From: SB15 sp964639245
Lineage (GTDB): Bacteria > Chloroflexota > Anaerolineae > Aggregatilineales > J027
Assembly (NCBI GenBank): GCA_964639245.1
Contig: CAZXCU010000001.1
Span: forward strand, 992,001 to 1,056,000
DNA length: 64,000 nt
Reading direction: 5' to 3'
Position numbers and translations under genes: made by a program
In this document: piece by piece, positions 49,446-57,933 of the stretch
How positions within the stretch are numbered: the stretch's first letter is position 1
Layout of the letters: every line of letters starts with the position of its first letter
The notes under the pieces: generated by a model
The model's input: the letters and a program-made list of their open reading frames with translations, nothing else
Told to the model about the DNA's origin: nothing
The model's database searches: none

Positions 49446-49703
49446 ATGTTTCACAAAGCAATTGACCTCGACAAAACCCCGATGTCTCTCCAAGATTTGC
49501 TGGATTTAGTCGAATTGGAAGACACCCAAGTCATTCTTATGCGGGCTGGTCAGCCAGTGGCAGTTTTATCTCCGGTGGACAGCGAATTAGAACCTCCTAC
49601 CGATGACCAACCGCGTGTGGCGGGCCTAAATACGGGGCAGATTTGGGTGAGCGAAGATTTTGATGAGCCTCTCCCCGATGAGTTTTGGTTAGGAAAAAAA
49701 TGA
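49446..49703 (+). CDS. Type II antitoxin, VapB/Phd-like
   Basis: An 85-residue acidic protein: an N-terminal DNA-binding-like half (MFHKAIDLDKTPMSLQDLLDLVELEDTQVILMRAGQPVAVLSPV) and a flexible acidic C-terminus (LPDEFWLGKK) that should wrap the toxin. GGGAGG precedes the ATG. It overlaps the PIN toxin gene by 4 nt (ATGA), the usual antitoxin-first arrangement. A TATACT (49394-49399) upstream may be the -10. Confidence 0.85.
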   Translation: MFHKAIDLDKTPMSLQDLLDLVELEDTQVILMRAGQPVAVLSPVDSELEPPTDDQPRVAGLNTGQIWVSEDFDEPLPDEFWLGKK

Positions 49704-50089
49704 AAATTTTATTGGATACCCATAGTTTCATTTGGTGGGCTACCAACGATTTAGCCCGCTTCTCTCAACCAGCTTTAGCGGCGTATCATCATACAGGCAA
49801 TACGCTCTATTTAAGTACCGCCAGCATATGGGAAATGCAAATTAAAGCCCAATTAGGGAAATTACAATTTTCTCCGTCCTTAAAATCTGTGATTCAACAA
49901 CAACGGCAAGTCAACAAAATTAAGATTTTATACATTCAAATGAAACATATTTACACCCTTGAACAACTGCCTTTTCATCACCGTGACCCCTTTGACCGTC
50001 TCTTAATTGCCCAAGCCTTGCACGAAAATATCGCCATCGTGACCCACGACAGCGAATTTGCCAAATATGCTGTTAATATCATCTGGTAG
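49700..50089 (+). CDS. vapC: PIN-domain RNase toxin, VapC family
   Basis: A 129-residue PIN domain. Acidic metal ligands are Asp6 (LLDTHSF), Glu45 (SIWEMQIK), Asp99 (DPFDRLL) and Asp117 (THDSEF). Such proteins cleave tRNA or rRNA when not held by their antitoxin. The start is ATG 49700 with AGGA upstream, overlapping the antitoxin stop. The pair sits between the AguB and AguA genes, which run in opposite directions, so it may have inserted there. Confidence 0.9.
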   Translation: MKILLDTHSFIWWATNDLARFSQPALAAYHHTGNTLYLSTASIWEMQIKAQLGKLQFSPSLKSVIQQQRQVNKIKILYIQMKHIYTLEQLPFHHRDPFDRLLIAQALHENIAIVTHDSEFAKYAVNIIW

Positions 50090-50091
50090 GC

Positions 50092-50532
50092 ATGATGGAA
50101 CACTACCGCCACGAAGAATCCCGTCCTGTTATCCTTGCGACCATCCTGTTCTCATGGGTGGGGGATGCGCTGGTGCTGGCTTTTTTATGGATGTTTGAGG
50201 TTGTGCCAGTTCCCATTTTTGCGGCAATCGCGCTAGCCATATTCATCACCAGTTTGACGATGAGTCTTGTTTTGTTCAGCCGTCGTTCGCTGGTGGTGGT
50301 GGTCACGGATGATATGCTGCGAATTGAAAATCGAAACAACCGCGTAATAAGTGCGTATGCGCTGGCTGAGATTGAAAAATGCGAATTGGTCGACGTGGCC
50401 GAAGGAACAAAACTTCGCTACGGCAATCGTTCGCCCTACGCCGCTATTACCCTCAGCAACGGCAGGCAAGTTTTTTTGGGAATCCGTGACGCAGACCATT
50501 TATGCAATGCAATTTCGATGGCAAAAGGGTAA
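50092..50532 (+). CDS. Two-helix membrane protein, PH-like tail
   Basis: A 146-residue protein with two hydrophobic helices (ILATILFSWVGDALVLAFLWMF, IFAAIALAIFITSLTMSLVLF) and a cytosolic C-terminal beta-domain (LVVVVTDDMLRIENRNNR, AITLSNGRQVFLGIRDADHLCNAI) that resembles PH domains of bacterial bPH proteins. Function unknown. It lies 2 nt after the toxin gene and 4 nt before agmatine deiminase, so all are cotranscribed. Confidence 0.65.
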   Translation: MMEHYRHEESRPVILATILFSWVGDALVLAFLWMFEVVPVPIFAAIALAIFITSLTMSLVLFSRRSLVVVVTDDMLRIENRNNRVISAYALAEIEKCELVDVAEGTKLRYGNRSPYAAITLSNGRQVFLGIRDADHLCNAISMAKG

Positions 50533-50535
50533 AAA

Positions 50536-51609
50536 ATGACACCTAAACAAGATGGTTTTTGGATGCCGGCTGAATTTGAACCCCATGCAGGTTGCTGGAT
50601 GCTCTGGCCTGAACGTCCTGATAATTGGCGCAACGGCGCACAACCCGCCCAACAGGTATTCGCGGAAGTTGCCAGCACGATTGCCCGCTTTGAACCCGTC
50701 ACGGTGGGGGTATCTGCCGCGCAATATCAGACGGCGCGAGTGATGCTTTCCGCACAGATTCGCGTGGTGGAAATGCCCAGCAATGATGCGTGGATGCGGG
50801 ATGTCGGCGCAACCTGTGTGATCAATCAAAACGGGGAGGTGCGCGGCGTAGATTGGATATTTAATGCGTGGGGCGGACACCACGGCGGATTGTACGCGGA
50901 ATGGGACAAAGACGACGCGGTTGCCCAAAAAATGTGTGACATGGAAGGCTTGCCATGTTACCGTGCGCCATTCATCATGGAAGGTGGCGCGATTCATGTA
51001 GACGGGCAAGGCACGCTCATCACCACCGAAGAATGTCTGCTCAACCCCAACCGCAACCCCCATTTATCCCGCGTAGAGATTGAAAATCTTCTTCAGGAAT
51101 ATGCAGGCATAGAAAAAATCATCTGGTTAGGGCGCGGCGTTTATCTTGATGAAACCGACGGGCATGTCGATAACCTGTGCTGTTTTGTCCGTCCGGGGGT
51201 GGTGGCGCTTACATGGACGGAAGATACCAGCGACCCCCAATATGAGATTTCCTGTGATGCCTATGAACGGCTGCGACGGGCCACCGATGCACGCGGCAGA
51301 CAACTCGAAGTGCATAAAATTCATCAACCCGGCCCCCTGTACATCACACAGGCAGAAAGTGATGGCGTTGTGCAGGTCGATGGGTCACACACCCGCCACG
51401 CCGGACAGCGGATGGCAGGTTCGTACATCAATTTTTATATTGCTAACGGGGGCGTGATTGTTCCGATTTTTAGCGACCCGCACGACCAACCCGCCCTTGC
51501 CCAACTCCAAGCCCTGTTCCCGGAACGGGAAGTCGTGGGTGTTCAAGCGCGGGAGATTTTGCTCGGTGGGGGGAATATCCACTGCATCACCCAGCAACGG
51601 CCTATTTAA
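50536..51609 (+). CDS. aguA: Agmatine deiminase
   Basis: A 357-residue pentein-fold hydrolase. FEPHAGCWMLWPERPDNW, NDAWMRDVGATCV, the GGAIHVDGQGTLITTEECLLNPNRNP block and the C-terminal catalytic Cys350 in LGGGNIHCITQQ are diagnostic of AguA. It converts agmatine to N-carbamoylputrescine plus ammonia; AguB (48470) then makes putrescine, so this window encodes the complete agmatine-to-putrescine route. The 3' end overlaps the convergent Clp gene by 8 nt. Confidence 0.95.
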   Translation: MTPKQDGFWMPAEFEPHAGCWMLWPERPDNWRNGAQPAQQVFAEVASTIARFEPVTVGVSAAQYQTARVMLSAQIRVVEMPSNDAWMRDVGATCVINQNGEVRGVDWIFNAWGGHHGGLYAEWDKDDAVAQKMCDMEGLPCYRAPFIMEGGAIHVDGQGTLITTEECLLNPNRNPHLSRVEIENLLQEYAGIEKIIWLGRGVYLDETDGHVDNLCCFVRPGVVALTWTEDTSDPQYEISCDAYERLRRATDARGRQLEVHKIHQPGPLYITQAESDGVVQVDGSHTRHAGQRMAGSYINFYIANGGVIVPIFSDPHDQPALAQLQALFPEREVVGVQAREILLGGGNIHCITQQRPI

Positions 51610-53863
51610 TTTTGAAGGTCAACTCGTCTTTACCCTTGCGGGGTGCGTCAATGATGATGGCTTGACCTTTTTTGGGATTTTCCTTGAGCAGGTAATCGGC
51701 AAGTGGTTCGCGCACATACCGTTGAATAATCCGCCGCAAAGGACGCGCCCCGTATTGCGGTTCGGTATTCTGGTCGCACATCCATTTTTCGGCTTCGCTG
51801 GTAATTTGTAAGTCGATGCCCTGATTGGCAGCGAGTTTGGCTTCTTTTGTCAGCATCAAATTGAGGATGTGCTGCAAATCCTCATCGCTCAAGGGATGGA
51901 AGATGATGACATCATCCAGACGGTTGATAAATTCTGGGCGGAGATGGTCTTTGACTTCTTCCATCACCATCGCTTCGGTTGCTTCGTCGATATAGCGCTC
52001 GTTGAGGTGTTTTGCCCCCAAATTGCTGGTTAAAATGACCACCGCTTCGCTGAAAAGGGCGATATTTCCCTGACTGTCGGTTAAGCGGCCTTCTTCCATG
52101 ACTTGCAGCAAAATATCCAGTACGCGCTGATGGGCTTTTTCGATTTCATCAAACAACACCACAATATAGGGTTGTTCACGCACCCGGTCTGTTAGCTGCC
52201 CGCCGCCTTCATAACCCACATAACCGGGAGGCGCACCAATCAAACGGGAGACGGTGTTTTCGTCCATGTACTCCGACATATCAAGTTGGAGCATGGCATC
52301 TTCATCATCAAATAAAAATTCCGCCAGTGCTTTGGCGAGTTCGGTTTTGCCCACCCCGCTTGGGCCTAAAAACATGAATGACCCAATCGGTCGTTTGGGG
52401 TCACGCAAGCCCACCCGCGCAATTTTCACCGCACGGCTGACTGCCAGCACCGCCTGTTCCTGTCCGATGATGCGTTTTTGCAGGTGTTCGACCATGCTAG
52501 CATATTTGGTGCGTTCGTCCTGCCCTAATTTGCTGACTGGAATGCCCGTCATCTGCGCGGCTGCCAGTGTGACATCTTCGGCATCCAGCGTGTTGTCGCC
52601 GTCGTCGGGGCGGACTTTGAACGGGACATCTTTTTGTTTGCTCATGTTGACCAGCGCGGCGGAACGGTGCAAAAGATGTTCGGCGCTGCGTGGCAGGGGA
52701 ACTTCGCTGATATAGCGTTTGGCAAGGGTGGCGGCGGATTTGAGCGCTTCTTCCTTGACTTCAATTCCATAATCGGCGGCGAGATGAGGCCGAATCACGC
52801 TGAGAATTTCGAGTGTTTCGTCCATGTTGGGTTCTGGTACACGCAGCACCTGACTGTATTCGGTGATGCCCGTCACCCGCGAAAGATTCTGTTCCCATTC
52901 GGCGTGGGTGGTCGTGCCGATAATGACCGGATCTAACCCCAAGAAGGCTTTTTGCAAATTTGCACCCGCTTTGGGGAACTGGGTTTTGACGGGTTGCCCG
53001 AAAAAGCGGTGAATGAACGGGACAAACAAAATCCCCCCCGCCGCTTGTTTGATGGCAATTTGCATAGATTCGACGCTGTTGTCCAGAAGCGCTTCCTCTT
53101 TGACCTGTACCAGTTTACTCAGACCTTTTGGCCCTTTACCTTCTGCCATCAGCAGCGCAAAACTGTACCCCAGCGTGCGCTTGCCGACTCCATCTGCCCC
53201 CACCAGAATGACATGGCGCTGACGGGCTTGTGTGACCATGTTGATGAGGTCGCGTAGCAGCCCTTCCCGAAAATAAACGGCTCGCAGGCTGCCCGCTTTG
53301 GCCTCTGCGACAAAATCCTGTGTTGTATTGGACGGGCGGGCAGTCTCTTCAAAGGTAGGCCGCTTCATCGTCGGAGCGCGGGTTTTATCGTGGCGCATGG
53401 ACATCAGCTCCAGCATGGCGCTTTTGGTGATGCCATACTGTTCCAAAATCATGGCGGTTCCTAGCTGGCGTTCGGTCATGGCTGCCAGTAAATGGTCAGA
53501 TTCTATGTAGACTTCTTCTACCGATTGCGCCACGCTCAAGCCTTCGTCCAGCGCGATAATCATTTGACGGCTTAACATGGCAGCGCGGCCTTTTTCGGTG
53601 AGCAGTTCAAGGTCGCCGTTGGGGTCTTTGCGGGTTTCTACCGCCAGCACCAATTGGCGCTCTAGGCGGGCTAAATCGGTGCCGCGTGTTTCGTTAAAAT
53701 ATTCAAAAACACGGTATGCCGCGTGGCCTTGTTTTTTGAGCATTGCCAGCAGAACGAGTTCGGGGGAAATATTGGTTTTGCGGTACTTGTTCATCAACTC
53801 TACCGCGTCGGTCATCAGGGCGGTTAAATCTGGTGAAAGCAGGTTCGGGTTCAGGCTTGGCAC
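51602..53863 (-). CDS. ClpA/ClpB-like AAA+ protein with degenerate first ATPase domain
   Basis: A 753-residue protein. The N-terminal double Clp-N domain is followed by two AAA+ modules. Module 1 has an altered Walker A (GADGVGKRT at about 221) and lacks Walker B acids (GILFVPFIHRF at about 277 where IDEIH is usual). Module 2 is intact: GPSGVGKTELAKALAEFL (about 498), LFDEIEKAH, and Arg fingers in RPEFINRLDDV. There is no ClpB-type coiled middle domain, and the ClpP-binding LGF/IGF loop is not visible between SNLGAKHL and RPEF. It may thus be an unfoldase that works without ClpP. The start is GTG 53863 with AAGGGA upstream. Confidence 0.85.
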   Translation of the reverse strand: MPSLNPNLLSPDLTALMTDAVELMNKYRKTNISPELVLLAMLKKQGHAAYRVFEYFNETRGTDLARLERQLVLAVETRKDPNGDLELLTEKGRAAMLSRQMIIALDEGLSVAQSVEEVYIESDHLLAAMTERQLGTAMILEQYGITKSAMLELMSMRHDKTRAPTMKRPTFEETARPSNTTQDFVAEAKAGSLRAVYFREGLLRDLINMVTQARQRHVILVGADGVGKRTLGYSFALLMAEGKGPKGLSKLVQVKEEALLDNSVESMQIAIKQAAGGILFVPFIHRFFGQPVKTQFPKAGANLQKAFLGLDPVIIGTTTHAEWEQNLSRVTGITEYSQVLRVPEPNMDETLEILSVIRPHLAADYGIEVKEEALKSAATLAKRYISEVPLPRSAEHLLHRSAALVNMSKQKDVPFKVRPDDGDNTLDAEDVTLAAAQMTGIPVSKLGQDERTKYASMVEHLQKRIIGQEQAVLAVSRAVKIARVGLRDPKRPIGSFMFLGPSGVGKTELAKALAEFLFDDEDAMLQLDMSEYMDENTVSRLIGAPPGYVGYEGGGQLTDRVREQPYIVVLFDEIEKAHQRVLDILLQVMEEGRLTDSQGNIALFSEAVVILTSNLGAKHLNERYIDEATEAMVMEEVKDHLRPEFINRLDDVIIFHPLSDEDLQHILNLMLTKEAKLAANQGIDLQITSEAEKWMCDQNTEPQYGARPLRRIIQRYVREPLADYLLKENPKKGQAIIIDAPRKGKDELTFKIK

Positions 53864-53954
53864 GCGGTTTTTCCCTTGAAAAGTTTGTACCCCGTTATTT
53901 TATCAGATTCGCGCAAAAGTTGGGATTGTTGTATCAAGAGGGTGTGAGGTTAAA

Positions 53955-56900
53955 ATGACACCATTGATGGCGAATCGTTACCGATTACAAAATCTGCTAG
54001 GCAAAGGCGGGATGGGGGCTGTCTATGAAGCGCTTGACCGTCTGACCGGACAACTGGTGGCGCTGAAACGAGTCTCGGTTGACCCCCTCCTTTTAGATTT
54101 CAACAGCCGCAGCGATGAATCGCAGCCCTCTGTCACACTTGCCCATGAATTTCGCACCCTCGCCAGCTTGCGCCATCCGCATATTATCAGCGTGCTGGAT
54201 TATGGCTTTGATGACGAAGGCCAGCCGTTTTTCACGATGCCTTTGCTGCGTGAAGCCCACGCACTTGCCAGCAGTACAGATAAAATCGGTGCGCTCATTC
54301 AGATTTTACAAGCATTGGCGTACCTGCATCGGCATGGCATTGTGCATCGGGATTTAAAACCCGCCAATGTGCTGCTGGATAATGAATCTCAGGTCAAAGT
54401 GCTGGATTTTGGGCTGGCGGTGGAGGCGGAAAAATCCAAAGAACGGGCGGGAACGCTGCGCTATATGTCCCCCGAAGTGTTGCTTGAGGAAGTGGTCATC
54501 CCTGCTTCTGATTTGTATGCGGTGGGGGTGATGGCCTATGAGTTGTTCAGTGGTCAGCATCCATTTGAAACCAACTCGGTTTCCGACATGATTCATAAAA
54601 TCCTCAACATCACGCCGGATATGTCGGTGGTTGACCCGCGTTTTGTGCCGATTATCGAACGATTGATGGCGAAAAATCCTACGCAGCGCTATGCCTCCGC
54701 GCAGGAGGTGATTGAGGCCTTGTGCCTTGCCGACGGGCGAATGCTGCCCCCCGAAAGTGGCGAAATTCGCGAAAGTTTCTTACAAGCGGCACGTTTCATC
54801 GGGCGTGAAGCTGAACTTGCCCTGCTTCAATCTGCATTAGAAAAAGCGATTAACAGGGTAGGCAGCGGGTGGTTGATTGCTGGGGAAAGCGGCGTGGGAA
54901 AATCGCGCCTGCTGGAAGAATTGCGAATCCGGGCGATGGTGCGGCAGGTGCTGGTGGTGCGTGGTCAAGGGATTGAAGGGGGTGGGTTGCCCTATCAATT
55001 CTGGCGGGATGTGGTGCGTCATCTGCTGTTATCGGCGCAAGTCACGGAGATAGAAGCGGGGATTCTCAAGGAAATTGTGCCAGATATTGAACTGCTCTTG
55101 GCACGCCCGATTCCTGATGCGCCTGCGATGCCCGGAGAAGTAGGGCAGCGTCGGCTTGCCTTGATGATTGTGGAGCTTTTTCGTCAGCAAACCCAGCCGG
55201 TTTTGTTGATTCTGGAAGATTTACAGTGGGCAGATGAAAGTCTGGTGGTGCTAAAAACCCTGCTCACCCACTTCAAAAATTTGCGCTTGATGGTGGTGGG
55301 TAGTTTCCGCCAAGAGGAACGTGCCGATTTCACGATTCCACAAATGGAACACATCACACTGGAACGCTTGCCCGAACAAAAAATTGCTGAATTGAGCGCT
55401 TCGATGTTGGGCGAAGCGGGACGGCGGCAAAATGTGGTGCAGTTGCTCACCAGCGAAACCGAAGGCAATGTTTTTTTCTTGGTGGAGGTGGTGCGGGCGC
55501 TGGCAGAAGAAGCGGGCAGCCTCGAAAAAATTGGTGCGGCAACGCTGCCCCATCGGATTTTTGCAGGGGGGATTCAAAAAATTGTCGAACGGCGCTTGGC
55601 GCGTGTCCCAGCATGGGGGCAGCCGATGCTCAAATTTGCGGCGGTTATCGGGCGGCAGGTGGATTTGTCTCTGCTTAACCATCTGCTCACTTCTCACACT
55701 GTGTCGCTGGGAGGCAATTCGCTGGAGGGCTGGTTGCAACACTGTGCAGAAGCAGCGGTGTTGGAAGTCCACGCCGAAACATGGCGTTTTAGCCATGACA
55801 AACTGCGCGATGGGTTGCTGCTGGAATTATCTGAGTCCGAACGTCCGACCTTGCATCGACAGGTGGCAGAGACCATTGAAGCGGTTTATGCTGACAAACA
55901 ACGGATTCATGCGGGGGTGCTGGCACGGCATTGGGCTGCCGCAGGCGATATTACGAAAGAAGGGCAGTACAATGCCATCGCCGCAGAAGTCGCCATGGAA
56001 GCCAATGCCTATGCCGAAGCCAAACGTCTCTTACAGCGTAGTTTGGACATTCAAGCGCATAAAGGGAGTGCGAATCCACAAAAAACGCTGGCGGACACCC
56101 ATCATCATTTAGGGGAAGCCCTGCTTCGTTTGAGTGATTTTGACGCTGCTCGCCCGCACCATCAAACGGCCTTGTCGCTGTATCAAGCCCTGGATGATAC
56201 CGTCGGGATTCATGATTCCATTGCCAATCTGGGCGATATTGATATCCGGCAGGGCAATTATTCCGCCGCCAAAATTGCCTTTGACCAAGCCTTGGTGATG
56301 TCCCGCGCCCTGCAAAATCAGGAAAAAATCGCCCTCGATTTGATGAACCTTGGGAATCTCGCCCAGATGCAGGAAGATTTTTCCCTCTCGTTGACGCTCC
56401 GTGAGGAATCGTATGCGATGCTGCGCGATTTGGGCAAACCCGTTGAAATTGCCAAAGCGCTCAACAACCTTGCCATCAGTTACGATTTTACCGGGAATTA
56501 TGAACGGGCGCTGGAAATTCATCGGGAAGCGCTGGCGATTCGCCGTCAATTGAACGAATTGCAGGGGATTTCCTACAGTTTGTTGAATATGGCGGTGATT
56601 CAACTTGATTTGAAAGATCATGAGGCGGTCAAAACGCTCGCCCATGAGGGTTTGGCCTTTGCTGAACGGACAGGCGAACGGGTGGCGATTGCGGCGGCAC
56701 AGGGCATCCTCGCCGATGCGTATTTTCAAACAGGTGATTTATCCACCGCACAACACTATTATCAGGCCAATCTTCAGATTCGGCGTGAGATTGGCGACAA
56801 ACATGGGGTTGCCCAAACCGTGATGAATCTGGGCGTGGTGGCCTTGCGGCAAAAAGACCTGCTCGCCGCTAAACATGCTTTTCTTGAATCCTTAGACCTC

Positions 56901-57134
56901 CGTTTGCAGTTGGATGTTCTCCCCCAGATTCTCATTATTCTGGATAAATTTGCTGATTGGTACATTGCCAATGGGCAAAGCATTGAAGCGCTCGAAATTT
57001 TCCGCTTTTTGCACGCTCAAGCGGAACTTCCCCGTCCTGTTCAAGACCTTGAAAAACGCCAAGCGGCTCTGCCTGCCCTTGAAGTGCCGCTACGCACGTT
57101 GGAAGAACTGATTGAAAAAGTGCGTCAGGCTTAA
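53955..57134 (+). CDS. Ser/Thr protein kinase fused to AAA-type ATPase and TPR repeats
   Basis: A 1059-residue signalling protein. The kinase domain (1-270) has GKGGMGAVYEA, Lys38, HRDLKPANVLL with catalytic Asp133, and DFGLAVEAEKSKERAGTLRYMSPE. It is followed by an AAA/STAND-type ATPase (FIGREAELALLQ, Walker A GESGVGKS at 310-317, LEDLQWADE). A winged-helix-like region and about seven TPR units fill the last 400 residues (NLGDIDIRQGNYSAAKIAFDQAL, NLAISYDFTGNYERALEIH). Such proteins act as sensors whose TPR domain binds a signal and releases kinase activity. It is 4 nt tail to tail with a TIR-domain gene. Confidence 0.88.
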   Translation: MTPLMANRYRLQNLLGKGGMGAVYEALDRLTGQLVALKRVSVDPLLLDFNSRSDESQPSVTLAHEFRTLASLRHPHIISVLDYGFDDEGQPFFTMPLLREAHALASSTDKIGALIQILQALAYLHRHGIVHRDLKPANVLLDNESQVKVLDFGLAVEAEKSKERAGTLRYMSPEVLLEEVVIPASDLYAVGVMAYELFSGQHPFETNSVSDMIHKILNITPDMSVVDPRFVPIIERLMAKNPTQRYASAQEVIEALCLADGRMLPPESGEIRESFLQAARFIGREAELALLQSALEKAINRVGSGWLIAGESGVGKSRLLEELRIRAMVRQVLVVRGQGIEGGGLPYQFWRDVVRHLLLSAQVTEIEAGILKEIVPDIELLLARPIPDAPAMPGEVGQRRLALMIVELFRQQTQPVLLILEDLQWADESLVVLKTLLTHFKNLRLMVVGSFRQEERADFTIPQMEHITLERLPEQKIAELSASMLGEAGRRQNVVQLLTSETEGNVFFLVEVVRALAEEAGSLEKIGAATLPHRIFAGGIQKIVERRLARVPAWGQPMLKFAAVIGRQVDLSLLNHLLTSHTVSLGGNSLEGWLQHCAEAAVLEVHAETWRFSHDKLRDGLLLELSESERPTLHRQVAETIEAVYADKQRIHAGVLARHWAAAGDITKEGQYNAIAAEVAMEANAYAEAKRLLQRSLDIQAHKGSANPQKTLADTHHHLGEALLRLSDFDAARPHHQTALSLYQALDDTVGIHDSIANLGDIDIRQGNYSAAKIAFDQALVMSRALQNQEKIALDLMNLGNLAQMQEDFSLSLTLREESYAMLRDLGKPVEIAKALNNLAISYDFTGNYERALEIHREALAIRRQLNELQGISYSLLNMAVIQLDLKDHEAVKTLAHEGLAFAERTGERVAIAAAQGILADAYFQTGDLSTAQHYYQANLQIRREIGDKHGVAQTVMNLGVVALRQKDLLAAKHAFLESLDLRLQLDVLPQILIILDKFADWYIANGQSIEALEIFRFLHAQAELPRPVQDLEKRQAALPALEVPLRTLEELIEKVRQA

Positions 57135-57853
57135 CCTGCCGAATACAACCAGAGGGTTTCTTTGAGTTTTTCGACAGCGCTGTACATTTCGCTGGTGACT
57201 TCGTTTTCAATCAGAATCATGTTTTTGGTTTTGAGGTAAGCAAACGGTGTTTTGTCTAAATCATCGGGTTTCAATCCCCCATGCAGCACCGGGATGATGC
57301 GCGTTTGGGGGTTGGCATTTGCCCACACGATTTCCTGCTGCACGACGGCGGAATCTAAGGTCAGGAGTTCTTGGTGGGGATGCAGCCATTTGCGCCCGAT
57401 CAACGAGATAAAAATGTTGCTCCTTTCAACACGATTCTTCAGGAGCGATTGCCAATCATCCCCCGCCGCAATGTTGCGAATGTCCAAAAAAGGGCTAAAT
57501 TTTTCAAGTCGCAGTTCCGCCCAGAGGTACATGGCCAAAGCGCTGCTGACAGAACGACGATACGAAATAAAAATCGACACGGGCGGGGGTTCATCCAGTA
57601 AGGCCATCGCTTTGCTGGTCAAGCGCCAACTGTTGATATTTTCTTCGCGGGCGACATAACCCAAAATATCCAGCAAATAAATGGAGGGGGCTTGTCGTTC
57701 AGTGGCCTGCAAGTGTGCTTCGATTTCATCTGCCCAGAAATAAGCGCGGCTGTTCCATGAAGCAACGAGAGTCATCCATTGCCCGTTGACCGCCCCTGCC
57801 GCAAGGTCATAGGCGAATTTGCGAATCTGCTGCATGTTGTTTTGGGTGGACAT
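57131..57853 (-). CDS. TIR-domain protein with unassigned N-terminal domain
   Basis: A 240-residue soluble protein. Residues 92-235 form a TIR domain: PVSIFISYRRSVSSALAMYLWAELRLE (Glu113 a plausible catalytic residue), FLDIRNIAAGDDWQSLLKNRVERSNIFISLIGRKWL and IIPVLHGG. The first 90 residues are helical (FAYDLAAGAVNGQW, LLDILGYVAREENINSW) and could be an effector-associated (EAD-like) adaptor domain that I cannot name. Bacterial TIR domains cleave NAD or bind adaptors in antiphage signalling. It is transcribed convergently to the kinase gene and preceded by a palindromic repeat. Confidence 0.75.
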   Translation of the reverse strand: MSTQNNMQQIRKFAYDLAAGAVNGQWMTLVASWNSRAYFWADEIEAHLQATERQAPSIYLLDILGYVAREENINSWRLTSKAMALLDEPPPVSIFISYRRSVSSALAMYLWAELRLEKFSPFLDIRNIAAGDDWQSLLKNRVERSNIFISLIGRKWLHPHQELLTLDSAVVQQEIVWANANPQTRIIPVLHGGLKPDDLDKTPFAYLKTKNMILIENEVTSEMYSAVEKLKETLWLYSAG

Positions 57854-57882
57854 CGGTCAAATTTCTCTAGGATATAAACAAT

Positions 57883-57903
57883 GGACGGGATTTATCCCGT
57901 CCC
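57883..57903. repeat. GC-rich palindrome, short type
   Basis: GGACGGGAT (57883-57891) pairs perfectly with ATCCCGTCC (57894-57902). It lies between the M23 and TIR genes and is probably a dispersed repeat related to the other GC-rich palindromes. Confidence 0.5.
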
Positions 57904-57933
57904 TATGACTCATGCCGTTCTGCCAGCTGTTAT

